Source: Balneolales bacterium
GTDB taxonomy: Bacteria; Bacteroidota; Rhodothermia; Balneolales; Natronogracilivirgulaceae
Direction: 5' to 3'
Length of the DNA: 7,678 bases
Assembly: GCA_007116685.1 (NCBI GenBank)
Contig: SKIC01000284.1
Span: 1-7,678 of the forward strand
Of the stretch, positions 1 to 5,523 are shown in pieces. Each line of letters begins with the position of its first letter. Positions within the stretch are counted from its first letter, which is position 1. The notes under the pieces are model-generated. The model made no database searches. It saw only the letters and a program-made list of their open reading frames with translations, and was not told the DNA's origin. Both the position numbers and the translations under genes were made by a program.

Positions 1-647
1 CATCTGCCTTCCCATACAACCATTTGGTTCTTACCATTAAGCTTCGCTCCTGGATACAAAACACGCTTTCCGGTTTCTCTGGCAACGTTTTGAGCTAAAA
101 ACTCATCGGGAATACAAATAACGGTATCAGATTCAAGCTTATTAACAATATCCACAGCATTTGACGAAGTACAGCAAACATCCGTTTCTGCTTTAACATC
201 TGCGTATGTATTAATATAGGTCACCACCGGAACACCGGGATATTGCCTTTTTAGTTCACGTACATCTTCTGCCGTAATACTGGCAGCTAAAGAACATCCT
301 GCTTTTTTAGCAGGCAAAAGCACCATTCGTTGTGGATTCAAAATTTTTGCGGTCTCTGCCATAAACCGAACACCACAAAATATGATTCTGTCAGCTTCTG
401 TATTGGCAGCAATTCTGGACAAGCCAAGAGAATCGCCTACATAATCCGGAATACTATTAAATAATGCCGGTTCCATATAATTATGGCCTAGTATAATGGC
501 GTTTTTCTCTTTCTTGAGCCTGTTAATTTCAATTGCAATCTCAGATTTTAGTTTAATTTCTGGCTCAGGAAGTAGTTTATATAGTTTTTTGTAAAGCTGA
601 TCGTACATCGCTTTGGCGTCAGTTATCTCAGCAAAATCCGTTTTCAT
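1..647 (-). CDS. nadA: Quinolinate synthase NadA, 3' part missing
   Basis: NadA is a cytosolic [4Fe-4S] enzyme that condenses iminoaspartate with dihydroxyacetone phosphate to make quinolinate, the precursor of NAD. The first 215 residues are visible. They include GHNYMEP near residue 54, GDSLGLSR near 71, CGVRFMAETAKIL near 91, AGCSLA with Cys118 as probable first cluster ligand, NTYADVKAETDVCCTSSNA at 146-164, and VVWEGR at the edge. The last two visible bases are TG, which fits the Cys expected in the W-x-G-x-C motif, probably the second cluster ligand. About 40% of the protein, with the third Cys, lies outside. HNYM in place of the commoner HNYQ, and the YDQLYKK...LPEPE lead-in, recall the longer NadA type known from rhizobia. 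The chosen start is the first in-frame ATG; Met14 (606-608) is an alternative. Neither has a Shine-Dalgarno sequence. The gene lies just behind the rpsA terminator. Confidence 0.96.
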   Translation of the reverse strand, partial: MKTDFAEITDAKAMYDQLYKKLYKLLPEPEIKLKSEIAIEINRLKKEKNAIILGHNYMEPALFNSIPDYVGDSLGLSRIAANTEADRIIFCGVRFMAETAKILNPQRMVLLPAKKAGCSLAASITAEDVRELKRQYPGVPVVTYINTYADVKAETDVCCTSSNAVDIVNKLESDTVICIPDEFLAQNVARETGKRVLYPGAKLNGKNQMVVWEGR

Positions 648-670
648 AGCAATAGTATCTTGTTTTAGGC

Positions 671-700
671 AAAAAAAAGGAGGTTCTATACAGAACCTCC
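671..700 (-). terminator. Intrinsic terminator of rpsA
   Basis: Read on the minus strand, GGAGGTTCT and AGAACCTCC form a perfect 9-bp stem (700-692 with 687-679) closed by a 4-base loop, followed at once by eight T (678-671). This is a textbook Rho-independent terminator. It lies 31 bases after the rpsA stop codon. No T-run follows it on the plus strand, so it acts in one direction. Its T-tract ends only 23 bases before the nadA start codon. Confidence 0.93.
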
Positions 701-731
701 AATATAAGTATAGTAAGATAGAAATCGTTTA

Positions 732-2678
732 CTATTCTGAGGCTTTATCCCCATTAGCTTCGTTTTCTTTCTCTTCAAGCTTCGCTTTCAAATCAGACAG
801 TCCAGACATCTCACCAAGTGTCAATGCTCCGGAAGCGTCAGATTTAGCAGCTTTTTTAGCTTTAGGCTTTGATTTTTGAACCTCAACATTACCCACTTGC
901 TTCTCACTGATGGTAATGTTTCTATTAGATTCGTCAAATTCGATAACTACGGCTTTTACTTTATCGCCTTCTTTGTAGTTATCAGCAGGCTTGCCTTCTT
1001 TTTCTGATTCTTTGCCAGGAAGGAAAGCATCAACGCCTAATGGTAATGCAACAAACACGCCTTTATCGGTCACTTTAACAACATCACCTTCAACCTCGGT
1101 ACCTTTACTGTATTCCTGAGCAAATTTTTCCCATGGATTGTCTGTGATTTGCTTATGACCTAGTGAAATACGACGGTTTTCGAAGTCAACAGACAAGATT
1201 GTTACTTCTAACTCATCACCCTTGTTAACAACATCTGTTGGGTGATTCACTTTGTCAGTCCAGCTTAAGTCTGAAATGTGTACAAGTCCGTCAATTCCCG
1301 GCTCAAGTTCTACGAATACACCGAAGTTGGTGAGGTTACGTACAATACCTTTATGACGTGAATCGATAGGATATCTGTCAAGTAGATTTTCCCATGGATC
1401 GTTTTGCAATTGCTTAACACCGAGAGAAACTTTCTTCTCCTCTTTGTTGATGTTAAGAACAACACACTCAATAACCTGATTTTTCTCAACAAGCTGAGAT
1501 GGGTGCTTAATATGTTGTGTCCAGGACATTTCAGAAATGTGTACAAGACCTTCAACACCTTTTTCTAATTCGATGAAGGCACCGTAATCAGCGATAGATA
1601 CCACCTTACCCTGAACAATATCATTCTCAGGATATTTAGTGTCGATTTCATCCCATGGATGTGGTTGAAGTTGCTTTAATCCGAGAGAAATACGCTTACG
1701 CTCTTCGTCGAATTCAAGAACAACTACGTTTAATCTTTGGTCTAACTTAACGATTTCAGAAGGATGCTCTACACGGCCCCATGAAAGGTCTGTAATGTGA
1801 AGAAGTCCATCAACACCACCAAGATCGATAAACACACCGAAGTCAGTAATGTTCTTAACGATACCTTCGAGAATCTGACCAGGCTCCATGCTTGCCAGAA
1901 TTTCTGCTCTTTGTTCTTCAAGATCAGACTCAACAAGAGCTCTGTGAGATACAACTACGTTTTCGCTACCCATGTTGAGCTTAACAACCATGAATTCCAT
2001 AGTTTTACCAACATAAGCATCAAAGTCACGAACCGGACGCACATCAATTTGCGAACCAGGCAAGAAGGCATCAATACCAAAAATATCGACAACCATACCG
2101 CCTTTAATACGACGCTTGATGTTACCTTCGATAATTTGCTCTGTAGCGTGGCATTCTTCAATTTTCTGCCAGGTGCGCAAGGTATTGGCTTTTCTGCGAG
2201 ATAATACAAGCTGACCTTCACGGTCTTCTACTTTATCAAGAAATACTTCTACTTCATCACCAAGTTCGATGGTCTCACCATCGCGGAATTCATTTATAGG
2301 AACAATCCCTTCGGATTTGAACCCAATATCTACGATTACATACTTCTCATCTTTACCGAGAACAGTACCCGTTACAATTTCTTTTTCTGTGATGTCGGTA
2401 AGAGTTCCTTCATACATTTTTACGAGGATCTCGTACTCATCATTAGTATAATCTTCAGATGCTTCCTGAAGCTCTTCTAAACGATAAGTTTTTTCGCTAA
2501 TTTCACCAGTGAATGAAGGAATTTCGCCACTATCAAGTGTTTCTCTGGTTGTACCACGCACTTCTTCTTGTGCTGCTTCAGCGGTGGTTTCGACAGGGGT
2601 AGCTTCGGTAGTTACTTCTTCTTGTACTTCCGCAGTAGTTACTTCTTCGTTTTCGTTTTTGTTTTCGTTAGTAGTCAT
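732..2678 (-). CDS. rpsA: 30S ribosomal protein S1
   Basis: S1 binds mRNA on the small ribosomal subunit and helps load structured or Shine-Dalgarno-poor messages. The 648-residue protein has six S1 (OB-fold) domains at roughly residues 96-162, 180-247, 265-334, 352-422, 438-508 and 526-595. Domains 3-5 are the most alike: each has GxFxxL...G(L)VHIS/GLLHI and ends in SLGxKQ, and each is followed by a PW linker (HPWDE 340, DPWEN 428, NPWEK 515) at an 87-88 residue period. Domain 6 has diverged, with VDAFLPG in place of GLVHIS. E. coli S1 is about 557 residues; the extra length here is a Glu/Thr/Ala-rich N-terminal tail of about 95 residues with repeated EEVTT, and a C-terminal tail with a Lys/Ala-rich basic patch (602-612) and an acidic end. 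The start is the ATG after an A/T-rich leader with no Shine-Dalgarno sequence. It follows cmk by 89 bases, the order also found in E. coli, and ends at a strong terminator. Confidence 0.98.
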   Translation of the reverse strand: MTTNENKNENEEVTTAEVQEEVTTEATPVETTAEAAQEEVRGTTRETLDSGEIPSFTGEISEKTYRLEELQEASEDYTNDEYEILVKMYEGTLTDITEKEIVTGTVLGKDEKYVIVDIGFKSEGIVPINEFRDGETIELGDEVEVFLDKVEDREGQLVLSRRKANTLRTWQKIEECHATEQIIEGNIKRRIKGGMVVDIFGIDAFLPGSQIDVRPVRDFDAYVGKTMEFMVVKLNMGSENVVVSHRALVESDLEEQRAEILASMEPGQILEGIVKNITDFGVFIDLGGVDGLLHITDLSWGRVEHPSEIVKLDQRLNVVVLEFDEERKRISLGLKQLQPHPWDEIDTKYPENDIVQGKVVSIADYGAFIELEKGVEGLVHISEMSWTQHIKHPSQLVEKNQVIECVVLNINKEEKKVSLGVKQLQNDPWENLLDRYPIDSRHKGIVRNLTNFGVFVELEPGIDGLVHISDLSWTDKVNHPTDVVNKGDELEVTILSVDFENRRISLGHKQITDNPWEKFAQEYSKGTEVEGDVVKVTDKGVFVALPLGVDAFLPGKESEKEGKPADNYKEGDKVKAVVIEFDESNRNITISEKQVGNVEVQKSKPKAKKAAKSDASGALTLGEMSGLSDLKAKLEEKENEANGDKASE

Positions 2679-2690
2679 TAATGTTTGAGA

Positions 2691-2700
2691 TATTTAAATA
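2691..2700. repeat. 10-bp AT palindrome in the rpsA leader
   Basis: TATTTAAATA is a perfect 10-base palindrome, 12 bases before the rpsA start codon. It may simply keep the ribosome entry region unstructured or A/T-rich. I find no properly spaced TTG to make it a promoter element. Confidence 0.3.
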
Positions 2701-2705
2701 GGCCA

Positions 2706-2729
2706 CACCGCACAATTTCTTGTACAATG
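2706..2729 (-). promoter_or_regulatory. Candidate RNA hairpin in the rpsA 5' leader
   Basis: In minus-strand RNA, CATTGTACAA (2729-2720) pairs with TTGTGCGGTG (2715-2706) around a GAAA tetraloop (2719-2716). The stem is 10 continuous pairs, three of them G·U, and a C-G and U·G pair can be added beyond one mismatch. GAAA is a GNRA-class stable loop. The three G·U pairs become A·C mismatches in plus-strand RNA, so the structure exists only in the sense of the cmk-rpsA transcript. It ends 27 bases before the rpsA start codon. Bacterial rpsA leaders are known to be structured and bound by S1 for feedback control in gammaproteobacteria; a like role here is inference. Confidence 0.4.
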
Positions 2730-2753
2730 GGATTAGTGTTATGGTTTATGTTT

Positions 2754-2768
2754 ACTTGTCAGACAAGT
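2754..2768. repeat. 15-base inverted repeat at the cmk stop codon
   Basis: ACTTGTC and GACAAGT are perfect 7-base arms around one central base. The repeat overlaps the last base of the cmk TAA stop. In RNA it would fold as a 6-bp stem with a 3-base loop. No T-run follows on the minus strand (AAACATAAACC comes next), so it is not a standard terminator. It could protect the cmk end of a processed transcript, or it could be chance. Confidence 0.35.
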
Positions 2769-3421
2769 TATTTCAGGAGTTTATTGATTTTATCTAATAT
2801 GACATCAACCTGCTCATCAAAGGAAAGATTAGTGGTATCGAGTTCGATAGCATCATCCGCTTTCAATAATGGAGCCTCCTGTCTGGTTGAGTCTTTTTCG
2901 TCCCTGCTTAGCAGGTTTTCTTTAACTTTATCAACATTTACGTCCTTTTCGCTCATTTCTGATAATCTGCGTTTCGCACGAATGTCAATATCTGCCGTTA
3001 AAAAAATCTTCAAATCTGCATATGGAAAAACCACCGTACCTAAATCACGTCCTTCAGCGATGTAAGCTTCTTTTCCTTCATCTACTATCCTCTTAAGGAA
3101 GACTAGGACTTCAGCTCTGACCGGCGACATTGCCGCCACTTCGCTTACATTATCATTAATACGTGAAGTTCGAATTTCATCGGTGATATTTTCTCCGTCG
3201 AGAAAAACGTTTGAAACATCTTTCTCAAATTCAAATTGAACTCTTTCTTTAGTTATTTCTTCAAAGAACAATGTCGAGTTTTTGTGGCATTTCAAAAACA
3301 AGGCAGTAAAGCCTCTATACATAGCACCCGTGTCTATGTAGTTAAAACCTGACTTTCTTGCTACTGCTTTAGCTGTTGAGCTTTTGCCCGCGCCTGCGGG
3401 GCCATCTATTACGACAATCAT
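2768..3421 (-). CDS. cmk: Cytidylate kinase
   Basis: Cmk transfers phosphate from ATP to CMP or dCMP in the cytosol, recycling pyrimidine nucleotides for RNA, DNA and CDP-lipid synthesis. The 217 residues match the usual 215-230 length. Seen in order: the P-loop GPAGAGKSS at 7-15, the NMP-binding YIDTGAMYR at 28-36, the GRDLGTVVFP motif at 124-133, the Arg-rich lid region AKRR near 149-152, RDEKDSTR at 173-180, and the C-terminal LDTTNLSFDEQV typical of the family. The ATG at 3421 puts the P-loop at the normal distance from the N-terminus. Upstream bases are A/T-rich with no Shine-Dalgarno sequence. rpsA follows 89 bases downstream with no terminator between them, so cmk-rpsA is probably one transcript. 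Divergent from rpsT. Confidence 0.97.
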   Translation of the reverse strand: MIVVIDGPAGAGKSSTAKAVARKSGFNYIDTGAMYRGFTALFLKCHKNSTLFFEEITKERVQFEFEKDVSNVFLDGENITDEIRTSRINDNVSEVAAMSPVRAEVLVFLKRIVDEGKEAYIAEGRDLGTVVFPYADLKIFLTADIDIRAKRRLSEMSEKDVNVDKVKENLLSRDEKDSTRQEAPLLKADDAIELDTTNLSFDEQVDVILDKINKLLK

Positions 3422-3459
3422 ATAAATAAACTGAAATTACTTTTTTTCTCTAAAATTAG

Positions 3460-3467
3460 CAAAAATA
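3460..3467 (-). promoter_or_regulatory. Possible cmk promoter -7 element
   Basis: On the minus strand the bases read TATTTTTG, a full match to the Bacteroidota -7 consensus TAnnTTTG. Transcription would start near 3453, giving a leader of about 32 bases before cmk. No TTG lies at the expected -33 distance (around 3486-3490), so this is a half-supported site. Confidence 0.35.
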
Positions 3468-3469
3468 TC

Positions 3470-3500
3470 TTGTAACACTCTGAATATTATCTTACTTTTG
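3470..3500 (+). promoter_or_regulatory. Probable rpsT-gpmI promoter (Bacteroidota type)
   Basis: TTG at 3470-3472, a 20-base spacer and TACTTTTG at 3493-3500 match the -33/-7 promoter described for Bacteroides and Flavobacterium (TTTG or TTG, about 19-21 bases, TAnnTTTG). The predicted start is near 3507, leaving a leader of about 44 bases before rpsT. This is the best promoter match in the window. Confidence 0.65.
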
Positions 3501-3518
3501 CTTTCTGTATAAAAAACG

Positions 3519-3529
3519 ATTTACCGTAA
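3519..3529 (+). repeat. Shared 11-base leader word, rpsT copy
   Basis: ATTTACCGTAA lies 21 bases before the rpsT start codon, inside the predicted leader. The same 11 bases occur in the clpC leader at 5483-5493. Both copies are followed further down by AAATTTC before the ATG. Within the word, TTAC and GTAA form a small palindrome around one C. Function unknown. Confidence 0.45.
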
Positions 3530-3550
3530 TTCAAAATTTCACATATTTAC

Positions 3551-3802
3551 ATGCCACAGCATAAATCATCTATAAAAAGAATGAGACAAGATGCGAAGAA
3601 GCGAACACATAATCGCCAACTTCGTGCTCAAATGCGTACACTTATCAAAGGTGTCTTGAAACAAGAAGATAAAGCAGAAGCTGAAAAGCAGCTTACTCGT
3701 GCAGTTTCATATCTCGACAAAATGGCGCAGCGTGGTATCATTCATAAGAATAAAGCCGCCAACAAAAAGTCTCAATTGGTTACTTTCGTAAATAACCTCT
3801 GA
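3551..3802 (+). CDS. rpsT: 30S ribosomal protein S20
   Basis: S20 is a primary 16S rRNA-binding protein that helps fold the 5' domain and central helix 44 region of the small subunit. The 83 residues are the usual size. The N-terminus MPQHKSSIKRMRQDAKKRTHN is a very basic RNA-binding helix. The middle (ALKQEDKAEAEKQLTRAV-like) and the C-terminal GIIHKNKAANKKSQL are the family's conserved helix-turn segments, the latter being the signature that places it firmly in bS20. The start follows an A/T-rich leader with no Shine-Dalgarno sequence. gpmI starts 28 bases after the stop with no terminator between, so the two genes are probably co-transcribed from the promoter at 3470-3500. It is divergent from cmk. 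Confidence 0.97.
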   Translation: MPQHKSSIKRMRQDAKKRTHNRQLRAQMRTLIKGVLKQEDKAEAEKQLTRAVSYLDKMAQRGIIHKNKAANKKSQLVTFVNNL

Positions 3803-3829
3803 TTTTATTCCTCTTTATTTCTCTTTATT
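3803..3829 (+). other. G-free pyrimidine tract before gpmI
   Basis: The whole 27-base spacer between rpsT and gpmI has 24 pyrimidines, three A and no G. It contains CTCTTTATT twice (3811-3819 and 3821-3829) at a 10-base period, the second copy touching the gpmI ATG. It cannot pair with the 16S anti-Shine-Dalgarno sequence. An unstructured pyrimidine/A-rich leader is the kind of RNA that S1 binds, so S1-assisted entry or re-initiation after rpsT is plausible; this is inference. Confidence 0.6.
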
Positions 3830-5341
3830 ATGGCTAAAGCCCTACTCGCCATCCTGGATGGCTTCGGAATAGCTGAAAATGAAAATGTCAGTGCGATTAA
3901 TCGTTCTGACATTTCTTTTTTTAAGCACCTAACACAGAAATATCCACACTCAAAACTCCATGCTTCCGGTGAGCAGGTTGGCCTTCCTGATGGGCAATTT
4001 GGCAATTCAGAAGTTGGCCACTTAAATATTGGCGCTGGCAGAATAGTTTGGCAAGAATTATCGAGAGTTAATAAAGCCATCGAAACCGGCAACTTCTTCA
4101 CAAACGAAGCTCTCGTTAATGCAGCTACCAATGCTAAAAAGAAAAACAGAATCCACATTATGGGTCTTTTTTCTGATGGTGGCGTTCACAGCCATAACAA
4201 TCACCTCTTTGCGCTTCTCGAATTATGCAAAAAGCATGATATAGATAATGTTTTCGTTCATGCTTTCACCGATGGCAGAGATACTTCTCCTAATGGTGGG
4301 TTACGATATGTGAAAGAATTTGAAGACAAAGCAAAAGAGATTGGCACCGGCTCGCTGGTATCTGTGATTGGACGTTATTATGCCATGGACAGAGATAAGC
4401 GCTGGGAGCGTACTAAATTGGCATATGATTTATTAGTGAATGGTAAAGGAACTCAATTTGATGATGCAACTTCAGCTATTCAGAAATCTTACGACGATAA
4501 GGTAACAGATGAATTCATTCAGCCTATTGTTACAGGTGAAAATGTTGAAGACAGCAGAGTTCAAAAAGGAGATGTTGTTTTGTTCTACAATATCCGCGGA
4601 GACAGAGCTCGTCAAATTACCGAAGCTTTATCTGATCCTGAATTTGACGGTTTTGAAAGAGACGACCTGAACTTAGATTATTACAGTTTCACCCAATACA
4701 ATAAGCTGTACACATGGGTTTCTGTGGCTTATCCACCATTGAATATGGCTAATACACTCGGAGAAGTTGTAGCCAAGAACAATTTGCGTCAGCTACGTGT
4801 GGCTGAAACCGAAAAATATCCTCACGTAACTTATTTTTTTAACGGAGGGGTTGAACAACCAAATACCGGTGAAGAACGCATGATGGTACCCAGCCCAAAA
4901 GTACCTACTTACGACTTAAAGCCTGAAATGAGTGCCTTTGAGATCACAGATAAACTCTGTGCAAAAATTGAAGAAGACGTCTACGACCTAATTGTTCTCA
5001 ACTACGCAAATCCTGATATGGTGGGTCATACGGGGAGTATGGAAGCCACAATTAAAGCCGTAGAAACGGTTGATAAGTGCCTGAAGCAGGTAGTCGAAAA
5101 AGCAATTGAAAAAGATTATCGCGTTATCGTGATTGCTGATCATGGTAATGCAGATAAGATGATTGAAGACAACGGAGAAGCTCATACTGCTCATACAACC
5201 GCACTTGTACCATTCGTGGTTGTTAATGCACCCGAAGTAACAAAAACAGAGGATGGAATTCTGGCCGATGTCGCTCCTTCCCTCCTTAAGCTGATGGGTG
5301 TTGAGCAACCGGAAGAAATGACTGGAAAAGCACTTTTCTGA
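3830..5341 (+). CDS. gpmI: 2,3-bisphosphoglycerate-independent phosphoglycerate mutase
   Basis: GpmI interconverts 3- and 2-phosphoglycerate in glycolysis and gluconeogenesis, using two metal ions (usually Mn) and a phosphoserine intermediate. The 503 residues fit the family (about 505-515). Metal and catalytic residues known from the Geobacillus enzyme can be placed: Asp10 in LDGFG, the phosphorylated Ser60 in GNSEVGHLNIGAGR, His120 in SDGGVHSH, Arg150-Asp151 in DGRDTSP, Arg182 in GRYYAMDRD, Arg256 and Arg259 in NIRGDRARQ, Lys329 in EKYPHVTYF, Asp396 and His400 in NPDMVGHTG, Asp437-His438 in ADHGNAD, and His455 in HTAHTT. All are present, so the enzyme should be active. The ATG is the only start that leaves LDGFG at its usual place. 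It follows rpsT and is followed by a probable terminator. It is unrelated to the cofactor-dependent GpmA. Confidence 0.98.
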   Translation: MAKALLAILDGFGIAENENVSAINRSDISFFKHLTQKYPHSKLHASGEQVGLPDGQFGNSEVGHLNIGAGRIVWQELSRVNKAIETGNFFTNEALVNAATNAKKKNRIHIMGLFSDGGVHSHNNHLFALLELCKKHDIDNVFVHAFTDGRDTSPNGGLRYVKEFEDKAKEIGTGSLVSVIGRYYAMDRDKRWERTKLAYDLLVNGKGTQFDDATSAIQKSYDDKVTDEFIQPIVTGENVEDSRVQKGDVVLFYNIRGDRARQITEALSDPEFDGFERDDLNLDYYSFTQYNKLYTWVSVAYPPLNMANTLGEVVAKNNLRQLRVAETEKYPHVTYFFNGGVEQPNTGEERMMVPSPKVPTYDLKPEMSAFEITDKLCAKIEEDVYDLIVLNYANPDMVGHTGSMEATIKAVETVDKCLKQVVEKAIEKDYRVIVIADHGNADKMIEDNGEAHTAHTTALVPFVVVNAPEVTKTEDGILADVAPSLLKLMGVEQPEEMTGKALF

Positions 5342-5342
5342 T

Positions 5343-5393
5343 CTTTAAACAGCTCTTTTTTCTACCTATCGAAAGCTGTCTGTAAAGTTTTTT
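5343..5393 (+). terminator. Probable terminator of rpsT-gpmI
   Basis: CTTTA (5343-5347) pairs with TAAAG (5383-5387) and ACAGCT (5349-5354) with AGCTGT (5374-5379), with a small internal loop between the two stems and a 19-base apical loop. Six T follow (5388-5393). It begins two bases after the gpmI stop. The stem is rather A/T-rich and interrupted, so it may be only partly efficient. Confidence 0.55.
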
Positions 5394-5413
5394 ACAAGTA
5401 AGTCTTGACTAGC

Positions 5414-5444
5414 TTGCATTTACTCATCTACTACCCTACTTTCG
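5414..5444 (+). promoter_or_regulatory. Candidate clpC promoter
   Basis: TTG at 5414-5416, a 20-base spacer and TACTTTCG at 5437-5444 match the Bacteroidota promoter with one change (C for T in TTTG). The spacing equals that of the rpsT promoter. The predicted start is near 5451, giving a leader of about 73 bases. A weaker alternative is TGTGTTTG at 5466-5473, which lies exactly as far from the clpC ATG (50 bases) as TACTTTTG does from the rpsT ATG, but it lacks the TA and a good -33. No CIRCE or CtsR-type operator is visible. Confidence 0.42.
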
Positions 5445-5465
5445 TAGACATAGATGAACTAATAC

Positions 5466-5501
5466 TGTGTTTGGCTCGTTTAATTTACCGTAACAAACAC
5501 A
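5466..5501. repeat. 8-bp inverted repeat in the clpC leader
   Basis: TGTGTTTG (5466-5473) and CAAACACA (5494-5501) are perfect inverted copies separated by 20 bases. The right arm ends 22 bases before the clpC ATG. In RNA it could form a stem-loop in front of the start codon; in DNA it could be an operator. The word ATTTACCGTAA, also found upstream of rpsT, fills the 3' half of the spacer and abuts the right arm. Confidence 0.5.
5483..5493 (+). repeat. Shared 11-base leader word, clpC copy
   Basis: ATTTACCGTAA lies 30 bases before the clpC ATG and is identical to 3519-3529 in the rpsT leader. It sits inside the loop of the 8-bp inverted repeat. Function unknown. Confidence 0.45.
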
Positions 5502-5523
5502 CTAAATTTCCCAGATTTTTTAT

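Noticed and set aside
650..657. TACTATTG (minus strand) as a nadA promoter -7 element
   Set aside because: One mismatch to TAnnTTTG, no TTG at the -33 distance, and transcription would start at the ATG itself unless Met14 is the true start.
696..700. GGAGG on the minus strand upstream of nadA as a Shine-Dalgarno site
   Set aside because: It is the 5' arm of the terminator stem, about 50 bases from the start codon and locked in the hairpin.
613..879. 88-codon plus-strand open frame spanning the nadA start, the terminator and the rpsA end
   Set aside because: It is antisense to two clear genes and runs through the terminator hairpin; translation is low-complexity Ser/Phe/Ala.
1131..1660. Repeated CCCATGGAT words in rpsA as a DNA repeat family
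   Set aside because: They encode the PW[DE] linkers between S1 domains 3-6 and reflect the protein's internal domain repeats.
1797..2204. 135-codon open frame on the plus strand opposite rpsA
   Set aside because: It lies wholly inside rpsA in antisense, its translation resembles no family I know, and the rpsA frame is unmistakable. It is a by-product of rpsA codon use.
2685..3065. 126-codon plus-strand open frame over the cmk-rpsA spacer and cmk 3' half
   Set aside because: Antisense to cmk, Ser/Phe-rich translation typical of a shadow frame, no promoter match before it.
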